Assembly: GCA_947245485.1 (NCBI GenBank)
Contig: CAMXOH010000006.1
Span: 1 to 35,031 of the forward strand
DNA: 35,031 nt
Direction: 5' to 3'
Source: an uncultured Clostridia bacterium
GTDB lineage: Bacteria > Bacillota > Clostridia > Christensenellales > Borkfalkiaceae
The position numbers were made by a program, and so were the translations under genes. Below, one piece after another: positions 8,570 through 15,858 of the stretch; within the stretch, counting starts at the first letter, position 1, and every line of letters begins with the position of its first letter. Below the pieces are notes generated by a model, which was not told where the DNA came from, made no database searches, and worked only from the letters and a program-made list of their open reading frames with translations.

Positions 8570-9235
8570 CTATTTTACCCTTACAATTTGCTGAACCGTA
8601 GCGAAAAACGCTTCGTCCCCCATTGCAGGTTTTTGCATATAATCGAAATATAAAATTTCCGTACCCTTTTCAATCCAACCCTGATAATTTATATACGTTT
8701 TGCTTCTGTCGCTCTCTTTCCCGTAATTGACGGTGTAATCAGTTAACTGTTCAGTAACCATTTCAACTTTAAAGTCTGCGTTGTATGTATAATTCTCATT
8801 TATGACTACAACTATTTTTAGAGAAGATTTTACGTCAATGGCTGTCGCTCTATAATATAAATCATCATTACTTTTTGTATCATAATACAAATTGATTTGC
8901 AATTCCGAAAGAACTTCGAAGTTCACGTCAAAATACGTGATATCATCCTGCATTTGCGCGACAGTCACTTCTCTGCTTGTAATATATTCGTCCTTATACA
9001 GTATTTCATCTGGTTTTCTTGTGGCGAACATACAAACCATAACCACTGCGACGGCGCACAGAACGGACGCTACGGGAGTAAACCACTGCAAAAAGCTCCT
9101 GTTTGCATAGGCGTTCCCCGCTTTCTTTTCTTCGAGGCGCGGCAACAGAGTTTCAAACAGTTCGCGCTCCTCTTTCGACAGTTCGTCATTCGGCGGACTG
9201 TCATTTTTTAACCTCATATATTTTTTAAAATTCAT
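8570..9235 (-). CDS. Anti-sigma-factor-like single-pass membrane protein
   Basis: 221 residues. A charged cytoplasmic N-terminus of about 50 residues (EERELFETLLPRLEEK) precedes one membrane helix (about 52-71). An extracytoplasmic domain of about 150 residues follows, rich in beta-strand-like sequence (LKIVVVINENY, ILYFDYMQ) and ending QQIVRVK. No catalytic motif or zinc-binding HxxxCxxC is visible. Size, topology and position as last gene of an operon that begins with a sigma-like gene suggest an anti-sigma or sigma-regulator role. This is inferred from context and not from family recognition. The start is set by GAGG six bases before the ATG; that GAGG overlaps the stop of the upstream peptidase gene (7-base gap), so translation is probably coupled. 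A second protein of the same layout lies at 27934-28626. Confidence 0.7.
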   Translation of the reverse strand: MNFKKYMRLKNDSPPNDELSKEERELFETLLPRLEEKKAGNAYANRSFLQWFTPVASVLCAVAVVMVCMFATRKPDEILYKDEYITSREVTVAQMQDDITYFDVNFEVLSELQINLYYDTKSNDDLYYRATAIDVKSSLKIVVVINENYTYNADFKVEMVTEQLTDYTVNYGKESDRSKTYINYQGWIEKGTEILYFDYMQKPAMGDEAFFATVQQIVRVK

Positions 9236-9242
9236 TATAACC

Positions 9243-10424
9243 TCAATAGATATTTACGCCGTAAGCAGAAACGACGTTGGTTCTGAAATCTATATTGAAA
9301 TAAGCCTCATCGGGGTCTCCAAACCCCGTAGCAACGTGAATAAATCTGTTATTAGGTCTGCTGCCGTCGGGCATATTATAGATTATATCTCTGTAACCGA
9401 AACCAACCATTACGTGATTGCCTGAAAAAACCAAATAATCCAAATAATCTTTATCATCGCTAAAATAAGCATCGCAAATATTGTAAGTACTTAAAAACAG
9501 TACTACGGGTTTGTTCGACTTCATACTCGATTTAACCATAGCGTAATCGAGTTTGCCCGAACTTTTAACCGAGGAGTAACTGATTCTTAACCCCTTGCGC
9601 GAACAGTACTTTTCGAGTCCCGATTTAAAACTCGATTCTGAAATGCCGTTTTCCGTGCCGCCCATATCCTCGTATAAAACTTCGATTGCTCTATATACGT
9701 ATGTATTTGCCACGCCGTAATAAAACAAATCGTCATCTTCCAATTTCCCGGCGGAATGATTGGGAATTAAATCTTCATAGTATCTGTCGAAATAACCGAT
9801 AAGATTTCCGCCCGCAACCGCCGCGCAACCGCTTGTTATGCCCGAACCGCAAAACTGTGGAAATCTTCCGCTCATTTCGTAATCGTCTTCACTATATATA
9901 GACTTAAATTCTACAACTATATTAACCTTTTCGGGAGCGGTTGAACCGCCGCCCTGATAGAGAATAGCGTTCTGTTCCAAAAGCGCGAACGCCTGTTCCG
10001 TAACCAGTTCGCCGCTGTCAATGTGGCAAAGTTTGCCGTCCGTTGCCTTAAAGTAAGACATTACGTTTGCGAATACATACTGCTCTTCCGCGTTCAAGTC
10101 CGCATAGGGACTTGTGGCTTGGGGGAGCATTTCTATTGCAACGTACTCGCCCCTGTCGCAAATTATTATAGCATAACCCGAGCCGCGCGCGGTATCGAAG
10201 TCATAGATAAATCCGAGATGTTCGAGATTAACGTCGTAAACGGGACTGCGGGTTGCTTTGAGAGTATTGCCCTCCACATCCTCGCGTTCGAGTATTCCGT
10301 TTACGGTGTCGCGGAAGCATTTATCGCATTCTTCGATATCTACGTCCGCAAAAGCGGTAATTCCGCCGAAAGCGCCTATTACAGTTGCCAAAAATATTAA
10401 AAATGTTAAAATTTTCTTTTTCAT
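9243..10424 (-). CDS. Secreted C39/papain-like cysteine peptidase
   Basis: 393 residues. A signal peptide is clear (MKKK, hydrophobic stretch 5-24, TAFA cleavage-like site near 26), so the protein is exported. Residues about 60-105 (LGFIYDF...GYAIII...YVAIEML) resemble the propeptide or inhibitor-like beta domain found before streptopain-type peptidases. The core has the nucleophile context SGCAAVAGGNLIGYF (Cys200) and the histidine context GNHVMVGFGY (His337), followed by an Asp/Asn-containing GFGDPDEAYFNID, as in C39-like/C10-like peptidases. The start is supported by AGAGG seven bases before ATG. The gene sits between a sigma-like gene (18 bases upstream) and an anti-sigma-like gene (7 bases downstream), so all three are probably one operon. 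The substrate is unknown; it could act on surface proteins, a peptide signal or the linked membrane protein. No lipobox or anchor is visible. Confidence 0.78.
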   Translation of the reverse strand: MKKKILTFLIFLATVIGAFGGITAFADVDIEECDKCFRDTVNGILEREDVEGNTLKATRSPVYDVNLEHLGFIYDFDTARGSGYAIIICDRGEYVAIEMLPQATSPYADLNAEEQYVFANVMSYFKATDGKLCHIDSGELVTEQAFALLEQNAILYQGGGSTAPEKVNIVVEFKSIYSEDDYEMSGRFPQFCGSGITSGCAAVAGGNLIGYFDRYYEDLIPNHSAGKLEDDDLFYYGVANTYVYRAIEVLYEDMGGTENGISESSFKSGLEKYCSRKGLRISYSSVKSSGKLDYAMVKSSMKSNKPVVLFLSTYNICDAYFSDDKDYLDYLVFSGNHVMVGFGYRDIIYNMPDGSRPNNRFIHVATGFGDPDEAYFNIDFRTNVVSAYGVNIY

Positions 10425-10442
10425 ATGGAACCTCTTGTTTCA

Positions 10443-10970
10443 CTATTCAGTAGATTTAAAAATTTTTTTAGCGCGGCTTTTCTTCAATCTTACATAATCC
10501 GCGCGCAAGTTAAGAATTTTTGCTATTTCAGTCAGTTTATAACCGAGAAATATATTCATATAAAGAATGTATCTTGTAAGTTTGTCAAGTTTACGCCATT
10601 TCAACTCGAACTCCAAATTAAGAAATTCTATGTTGTTCTCATATTCGGGAAAATAGGGATAATCGTCATAAAGTACCAAAGTTTGATTGTCTTTAATGTT
10701 ATACATATCGTACATAAATTTCCTCGCGCAAGAACATAGATAAGAAGTCGGACTTGTTACAAATTTCTTCGGCGGATAATCGAAATAAAATCTTGTGAAA
10801 GCGTCGTGAGGTACGTTGCTGAAAAAATTATTTCTGCCGTATTTATAAATGACGTGTTCCTTGATAATCTCCGTGCAATATTTGTAAAGTACTTCGAACA
10901 AATCTTTATCGTAACGTGCCCGCTTCAAAATAAAATTGAATTCCTTCACAGACAACTTTTTCTTTTGCAT
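10443..10970 (-). CDS. Divergent ECF sigma-factor-like protein
   Basis: 175 residues, basic and AT-rich in codon use. The C-terminal third fits sigma region 4: LEFELKWRKLDKLTRYILYM, then a helix-turn-helix GYKLTEIAKILNLRADYVRLKKSRAKKIF. The middle part SPTSYLCSCARKFMYDMYN resembles the NP-x-x-WL-x-x-ARN end of sigma region 2, but much of region 2 is degenerate. It may be a true ECF sigma factor or a sigma-like DNA-binding regulator. It is the first gene of a likely operon with a secreted cysteine peptidase and an anti-sigma-like protein. An AGGAAAG site lies upstream of the ATG, with somewhat long spacing. No convincing promoter was found in the 101-bp gap before it. Confidence 0.68.
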   Translation of the reverse strand: MQKKKLSVKEFNFILKRARYDKDLFEVLYKYCTEIIKEHVIYKYGRNNFFSNVPHDAFTRFYFDYPPKKFVTSPTSYLCSCARKFMYDMYNIKDNQTLVLYDDYPYFPEYENNIEFLNLEFELKWRKLDKLTRYILYMNIFLGYKLTEIAKILNLRADYVRLKKSRAKKIFKSTE

Positions 10971-11071
10971 AATTCCAATACTTTCCTATTAAACGTTTTT
11001 TTATAGGCAACGGGGCTTTATTCCGAACGCCTTGGCGGAAAGTCTTTCCCGCCGCGAAAACTTTACGGAAA

Positions 11072-11287
11072 TTATTTAACCGGAAAACGCTGTTCTATAT
11101 CTTTTATGCCGCACTTATCATAGCCTGTCCACTTGCTTGTAATTTCAAGGCATTCTACAAACGCTATGATTTCACCGTCGGAAAATTGAGAATTTTCCGG
11201 ACTCGACGTCAGTTCTTCGAGACTGATTAGCAAATAACTTATCAAGTTTTTCAGTACTTTTGCACTGCTTTGTTTCTTTCCTTTCAT
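11072..11287 (-). CDS. Small hypothetical protein (71 residues)
   Basis: Not recognised. It is a hydrophilic helical sequence with an acidic middle (EELTSSPENSQFSDGEIIAFVECLE) and a basic C-terminus (DIEQRFPVK). Amino-acid composition looks natural and no better overlapping frame exists, but the ATG lacks an obvious Shine-Dalgarno site and no clear promoter is seen. It lies upstream of the sigma-like operon on the same strand (101-bp gap) and divergent from the tandem helix-turn-helix pair. It may be a regulator of the neighbouring module or a spurious ORF. Confidence 0.42.
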   Translation of the reverse strand: MKGKKQSSAKVLKNLISYLLISLEELTSSPENSQFSDGEIIAFVECLEITSKWTGYDKCGIKDIEQRFPVK

Positions 11288-11395
11288 ATTTTCGATTACA
11301 CATAAAAAATAATATAGAAGTACTCTGCGTTTTATCGGTTTTTTTAGCCGCCGTTTTTACTGATTTTAATTATAAATGTAAAATATTGGAAAAAA

Positions 11396-11434
11396 CCGAC
11401 ACATTTTGTCGGATTTTACAGTCATATTTATAGA
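11396..11434 (+). promoter_or_regulatory. Promoter with overlapping inverted-repeat operator for the tandem HTH genes
   Basis: CCGACA-N5-TGTCGG (11396-11412) is a perfect 6-bp inverted repeat. Its right arm overlaps a -35-like TTGTCG (11406-11411), which is followed by a 17-bp spacer and TATAGA (11429-11434). Transcription would start about 25 bases before the first HTH gene. The overlap suggests an operator, possibly for autoregulation; this is inference. Confidence 0.4.
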
Positions 11435-11465
11435 ATTTAAAAAAAACTTTAAAAAGAGGTACTTT

Positions 11466-11759
11466 ATGAAAAATCCGAAATCCATTGAAAAACTTATGAT
11501 GCAGGCTTCGCGGCAGGAAAGTCCCGAGCTTGAAAAAGCGTTTGAGAACGTTGTAGCCGTTTTCAGGTTTATCGACAGAAAGGAACACTCCAACCACTGC
11601 GATATACTGAACACGTTATATAATGCAAAAACCAAAAAGTTTACTTACGTCGGCGTTGCGGCGGCATTTTTTCTCAGCGACAATAAGTTAAGACGGCACA
11701 GGCGGAACTATGCGGACTGGTTCAGCTATTTTTTTGAACTGCAAACGCAAAAAAAATAA
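11466..11759 (+). CDS. Small helix-turn-helix-like protein, tandem paralogue A
   Basis: 97 residues from the ATG at 11466. The ORF track begins 20 codons earlier, but AAAGAGGTACTTT immediately before 11466 is a good ribosome site, and the upstream extension covers promoter-like sequence. The middle contains RKEHSNHCDILNTLYN, and the C-terminal half TYVGVAAAFFLSDNKLRRHRRNYADWF looks like a helix-turn-helix (second helix SDNKLRRHRR basic). About 45 of 97 positions match the next gene, so the two arose by duplication. No known family recognised; most likely a small DNA-binding regulator or phage/element-type control protein. Confidence 0.68.
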   Translation: MKNPKSIEKLMMQASRQESPELEKAFENVVAVFRFIDRKEHSNHCDILNTLYNAKTKKFTYVGVAAAFFLSDNKLRRHRRNYADWFSYFFELQTQKK

Positions 11760-11792
11760 ATTAAAAAAAATTAACGAAAGAGGTGTAAAAAA

Positions 11793-12119
11793 ATGAAAAA
11801 CTTTCAAACAACAGAAGAACTTATGACTTTGGAAAAGAGACGTCAGAACCACGAGTTCGACTATGCGTTTAAATGCGTTTTAAACGTTTACAGATTTCTC
11901 GACGGCAAGAATATGACGAACCACTGCGAAATTTTGAACGCGCTTTATAACGTGGCGGAGAGAACGACTACTTACGAGGGCATTGCCTGTAAATTCAATT
12001 TAAGCGATAACGCGCTGAGGAGATACAGACGGGTTTATACCGAGTGGTTCCGTTATTATCTCGAACTCAACGCGAAAGTGCATATACAATTTTCTCTGCC
12101 GAAATTCTGCGCTATATAA
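11793..12119 (+). CDS. Small helix-turn-helix-like protein, tandem paralogue B
   Basis: 108 residues. Paralogue of the preceding gene with strongest matches in RFxDxKxxxNHCxILNxLYN and in TYxGxAxxFxLSDNxLRRxRRxYxxWFxYxxEL. This is a proposed helix-turn-helix whose recognition-like helix is very basic. It has an extra hydrophobic tail (HIQFSLPKFCAI) not found in paralogue A. The start is fixed by AAAGAGGTG eight bases before ATG. The gap to paralogue A is 33 bases of A-rich sequence, so they are probably co-transcribed. Function unknown; tandem duplicates with conserved DNA-binding-like residues could bind the same or diverged operators or form heterodimers. Confidence 0.7.
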   Translation: MKNFQTTEELMTLEKRRQNHEFDYAFKCVLNVYRFLDGKNMTNHCEILNALYNVAERTTTYEGIACKFNLSDNALRRYRRVYTEWFRYYLELNAKVHIQFSLPKFCAI

Positions 12120-12153
12120 AAGCACCGAAAAGCCGCAGGCTTTTTCGGTGCTT
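12120..12153. terminator. Convergent terminator (HTH pair / dehydratase operon)
   Basis: AAGCACCGAAAAGCC / GGCTTTTTCGGTGCTT stem (one bulge) with loop GCA. It lies 1 base after the HTH stop and 6 bases after the dehydratase stop. The minus strand carries the better T-run (TTTTATAT), so it mainly ends the amino-sugar operon and may also serve the plus strand. Confidence 0.85.
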
Positions 12154-12159
12154 AGTTGA

Positions 12160-14001
12160 TTAATTTTGGGGTTTATATGTGGTGACGAGGTTAGCTACAA
12201 GCTGTTTCATATGGTCAGTTTCGCTATATGCTTCTTCTTTTAGTTTATCAAGCGTCGCCCAAAGGAATTTTTCGTCAAGCTCGATAGGGTTTGCAATGTT
12301 AATAAGTCCGTTTGCAGTCTTTTGCATTCCCTCTTCGTCCATAAGACGTTCTTCATAGAGTTTCTCGCCGGGGCGAAGTCCCGTGCATTGAATTTCTATA
12401 TCCACGTCAGGTTCCAAACCCGATAACTTAATCAAGTTGTACGCAAGGTCGTAAATCTTTACGGGTTCGCCCATATCGAGAACGAAAATTTGTCCGCCCT
12501 TTGCGTACGCGCCCGCCTGCAATACGAGCGAAACCGCCTCCGGTATTGTCATAAAGTATCTTATGATATCTTTATGCGTTACCGTGACGGGTCCGCCCTC
12601 CGCTATTTGTTTTTCAAAGAGCGGTATGACAGAACCGTTGGAGCCGAGCACGTTGCCGAACCTTACGGCGACAAATTTTGTGTTTTGGCTGTACTTGCCT
12701 ATTGTCTGAATTATCATTTCGCAGATACGCTTTGTCGCGCCCATTATGTTTGTGGGGTTGACGGCTTTATCCGTGGAGATTTGGACGAATATTTTCGCTT
12801 TGTACTTGTCCGCGCAACGGGCAACGTTGAGGGTGCCGAAAACGTTGTTCTTTACCGCTTCGTTAGGACTCGTTTCCATAAGCGGAACATGCTTATGCGC
12901 CGCCGCGTTGAATACTATTTCGGGGTTATATTTGGTGAATATATCTTCCATTTTCCCCAAATCCCTTATGCTTGCAATAAGCGTAAGTAAATTTAATTCG
13001 GGGTAGCGGCGTTTAAGTTCCTGTTCTATTTCATAGGCGTTATTTTCATAAATGTCTAAAATAATAAGCCTTTTGGGGTTATGCGTCGCAATCTGGCGGC
13101 ACAGCTCGCTGCCAATCGAACCTCCGCCGCCCGTTACGAGGACGGTGCGATTTTCGATGTAACCCATAATCTCGTCGAGGTTGATTTTGATTTGGTCTCT
13201 TCCCAATAAGTCCTGTATCTGTACGGGACGGAGCGAAGTTACGCTTGCGTCGCCCGTGATAATCTGATATATGCCGGGGAGAATTTTTATTTTACATTTT
13301 GTTTTTTCGCAAATATCGAATATTCGCTTGACTTCCGATTTTGCAGCGGCGGGCATTGCGATTATTATTTCGTCGATTGAATACCTTTCGACAAGTTTTA
13401 CTATGTCGGCGGAAGTGCCCATAACCCTTACGCCGTTTATTCTCTTGTTCATTTTAGCTTCGTCGTCGTCTACAAGACAAAGCGGCAAATAGTCGATTTT
13501 ATCCGTCGTCTGAATTTCGCGGATGAGCGTCGTTCCCGCATTGCCCGCGCCGACGATAAGCGCCCTTACTTTGTTTTTATTGCCGCGGGTAATGGAATAC
13601 CTTACGGCGATATAAATTCTTTTCGAAAATCTGATTAACAGCGCGAGAGAAAAGAGTATTACGCAATATATAGAGCAAACTCTTATACCGATAGGTTCGC
13701 GCAAAAACGTACAGCATACGGCGTTTACGCAGTATATGCACAACGCGGCGCAGAACGTACGCAGTCCGTCTATAATTCCGACGGAAGTGAAAACTATATA
13801 GTACATTCTGAACAGGGCAAAAAATACGTAACCGATTGATAAATTTATCAGCACCCAATATAAAAGATGCATATTAAATTCGATTCTCGCATTTACGATT
13901 AATAACGACAGCACCATTGCGCCCGTAAAAGCCACAAGGTCTAATAGAGCGAGAATCAGAAAATCTTTAATTTTTTTGTACGTGTTTTTTACATTGAACA
14001 T
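12160..14001 (-). CDS. CapD/PglF-type membrane nucleotide-sugar 4,6-dehydratase
   Basis: 613 residues. Four N-terminal membrane helices (roughly 13-36, 45-66, 80-100, 108-126) are followed by a CoA-binding-like Rossmann domain (VGAGNAG near 150) and an extended short-chain dehydrogenase domain. The latter has VTGGGGSIGSE near 292 and the active-site strip STDKAVNPTNIMGATK near 407-422. As in PglF/FlaA1-like large dehydratases, Met replaces the usual catalytic Tyr before Lys (MGATK). The family converts UDP-GlcNAc to UDP-4-keto-6-deoxy sugars for capsule, O-glycan or bacillosamine-type glycans. It is the last gene of an operon with glmM and glmS (10 bases after glmS), which make its likely substrate. 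The exact product sugar cannot be read from sequence. Confidence 0.93.
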   Translation of the reverse strand: MFNVKNTYKKIKDFLILALLDLVAFTGAMVLSLLIVNARIEFNMHLLYWVLINLSIGYVFFALFRMYYIVFTSVGIIDGLRTFCAALCIYCVNAVCCTFLREPIGIRVCSIYCVILFSLALLIRFSKRIYIAVRYSITRGNKNKVRALIVGAGNAGTTLIREIQTTDKIDYLPLCLVDDDEAKMNKRINGVRVMGTSADIVKLVERYSIDEIIIAMPAAAKSEVKRIFDICEKTKCKIKILPGIYQIITGDASVTSLRPVQIQDLLGRDQIKINLDEIMGYIENRTVLVTGGGGSIGSELCRQIATHNPKRLIILDIYENNAYEIEQELKRRYPELNLLTLIASIRDLGKMEDIFTKYNPEIVFNAAAHKHVPLMETSPNEAVKNNVFGTLNVARCADKYKAKIFVQISTDKAVNPTNIMGATKRICEMIIQTIGKYSQNTKFVAVRFGNVLGSNGSVIPLFEKQIAEGGPVTVTHKDIIRYFMTIPEAVSLVLQAGAYAKGGQIFVLDMGEPVKIYDLAYNLIKLSGLEPDVDIEIQCTGLRPGEKLYEERLMDEEGMQKTANGLINIANPIELDEKFLWATLDKLKEEAYSETDHMKQLVANLVTTYKPQN

Positions 14002-14011
14002 TTGAGTCAGG

Positions 14012-15847
14012 TTACTCCACGGTTACGCTCTTTGCAAGATTTCTGGGTTTGTCCACGTCGTTTCCTCTGAGTACGCTTAAAAAGTAAGCGAAGAGTTGCA
14101 TAACTATTACAGCTATGCTCGCGGAAAAATGTTCGTCAACCTTGGGTAAGGATGATAATTTACGGAAATCCGCAGGGAGATTGTCATTCCCCTCCGTAGC
14201 AAGCACCGCGACGTACGCGCCCCTGCTTTCCGTTTCTTTAAGATTGCTTACGGTTTTTTCGATAAGCTCGCTCTGAGTCAATATGCCCATAACAAGCGTG
14301 CCGTTTTCGATAAGGCTTATAGTGCCGTGTTTCAATTCGCCCGCCGCGTACGCTTCGGAGTGAATATAGCTTATTTCTTTGAGTTTCAGACTGCTTTCAA
14401 CGCAAATTGCGTAGTCTATGCCCCTTCCGATAAAGAATACGTCTTTTTTGTCAACCATTTCCGAAGCAAACTTCTGCACTTCGGATTTGTTTTCAAGCAC
14501 GCGGGAAATTTTATCCGGCAGCGAGACGAGCTCGTTGATAAGGCTGTCGTAATAAGCCTCGGTAAGCGTCTTGCGGAGCGACGCGAATTTAAGCGCAATA
14601 AGGTACATTGCAATAAGCTGTGCGCTGTACGCTTTTGTAGTGGCAACCGAAATTTCGGGTCCCGCCTTGGTATACAATACGCCGTCCGCCTCTCTTGCAA
14701 TGGACGAACCTACCACATTGACGACTGCAACAGTCTTTATGCCGCGTTCCTTCATATCGCGAAGTGCGGCGAGGCTGTCCGCCGTTTCGCCCGACTGGCT
14801 GATGACAATTACAAGTTCCCTGCCCGTTAAGACGTGTTTGCGGTATCTGAATTCGGAAGCGATTTCAACCCTGACGGGTATTCTTGCCAAATCTTCTATA
14901 ACGTACTGGGCGACTATGCCGACGTGATACGCCGAACCGCAACCCGTTATGATTATGCTGTCTATTTCCGAAAGCTGCTTGTCCGTGAGCTTTAATTCGG
15001 ACAGGTTGAGCTTGCCGTCTTGCAAAAAGTAATTCACGGTGTTTTTTATGACGTCGGGCTGCTCGTGGATTTCCTTTATCATAAAGTGTTCCCAACCGCC
15101 CTTTTCCGCCGCTTCCGCGTTCCAATCTATTAAAGTAGACTGTTTTTGTATTTCATCCCTGTCGAGGTTATAGAAAGTTACGCCGTTTGCGTTAAGCCGC
15201 GCTATTTCGTAATTGTCGATATAATAGATTTTGCGCGTGTATTTCAGTATGGCGGGAACGTCCGACGCGAGATACGCGCCGCCGTCGGTATAGCCTATTA
15301 CCATAGGACTGTCTTTCCTTATGGCAAAGATTTCTCCGTCGTAGTCGCTGAACATAACAGCAAGCGCATAAGAACCCCTTGCGTGCAATGCGAATTCCGA
15401 AATTGCGCGAAGCGGTTCGTTGTACTTTTTATAGTAATAGTCTACAAGTTTAGTGGCTACTTCCGTATCCGTATCCGAATAAAACGTATAACCGCGCCTC
15501 ATGAGTTTTGCTTTCAAGGGCGCATAGTTTTCTATTATTCCGTTATGAACCGCAACTACCGTTTTCTCGTCGTTGCAGTGAGGATGGGCGTTGTTTTCGG
15601 AAGGTTCGCCGTGCGTCGCCCAACGGGTATGCCCTATACCGCATACTCCGCCGAGATTTTCGCCGTCAGACGTCAATTCGCAAAGGACTTTAAGCCTGCC
15701 TTTCGCCTTGACTATTTGCATTTCGCCGCCGTTGTTTTTAACGGCAATTCCCGCGGAATCGTACCCTCTGTATTCAAGTTTGGCGAGTCCGTCTAAAATT
15801 ATGGGCGCCGCCTGACGGCCGCCCGTATATCCTACTATTCCACACAT
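14012..15847 (-). CDS. glmS: Glutamine-fructose-6-phosphate aminotransferase (isomerising)
   Basis: 611 residues, normal length. It makes glucosamine-6-phosphate from fructose-6-phosphate and glutamine, the first step of UDP-GlcNAc synthesis. The glutaminase domain starts MCGIVGY with nucleophile Cys2 and carries HTRWATHGEPS and HNGIIENY. Two SIS isomerase domains follow (ITGCGSAYHVG...ISQSGETADS and FFIGRGIDY), and the protein ends in the family tail DKPRNLAKSVTVE. It is 11 bases after glmM and 10 before the dehydratase in one operon. The ribosome site is weak (only AT-rich sequence), so translation may depend on coupling to glmM. There is no room for a glmS ribozyme between glmM and glmS. 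Confidence 0.98.
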   Translation of the reverse strand: MCGIVGYTGGRQAAPIILDGLAKLEYRGYDSAGIAVKNNGGEMQIVKAKGRLKVLCELTSDGENLGGVCGIGHTRWATHGEPSENNAHPHCNDEKTVVAVHNGIIENYAPLKAKLMRRGYTFYSDTDTEVATKLVDYYYKKYNEPLRAISEFALHARGSYALAVMFSDYDGEIFAIRKDSPMVIGYTDGGAYLASDVPAILKYTRKIYYIDNYEIARLNANGVTFYNLDRDEIQKQSTLIDWNAEAAEKGGWEHFMIKEIHEQPDVIKNTVNYFLQDGKLNLSELKLTDKQLSEIDSIIITGCGSAYHVGIVAQYVIEDLARIPVRVEIASEFRYRKHVLTGRELVIVISQSGETADSLAALRDMKERGIKTVAVVNVVGSSIAREADGVLYTKAGPEISVATTKAYSAQLIAMYLIALKFASLRKTLTEAYYDSLINELVSLPDKISRVLENKSEVQKFASEMVDKKDVFFIGRGIDYAICVESSLKLKEISYIHSEAYAAGELKHGTISLIENGTLVMGILTQSELIEKTVSNLKETESRGAYVAVLATEGNDNLPADFRKLSSLPKVDEHFSASIAVIVMQLFAYFLSVLRGNDVDKPRNLAKSVTVE

Positions 15848-15858
15848 AATTTATGCCA

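Noticed and set aside
10425-10739. 104-codon plus-strand ORF opposite the sigma-like gene
   Set aside because: The minus-strand frame has the region 4 helix-turn-helix and correct spacing to the peptidase gene; this is its shadow.
11034-11053. Hairpin GGCGGAAAG / CTTTCCCGCC after the 71-residue ORF
   Set aside because: Imperfect (extra base) and not followed by a T-run on either strand, so not called a terminator.
11406-11465. 20-codon extension of HTH paralogue A
   Set aside because: Overlaps promoter and operator sequence; the strong ribosome site and the paralogue alignment both point to ATG at 11466.
11366-11635. Minus-strand ORFs of 89 and 75 codons over the HTH gene
   Set aside because: Shadows of a duplicated gene whose plus-strand frame is conserved in its paralogue; no start signals.
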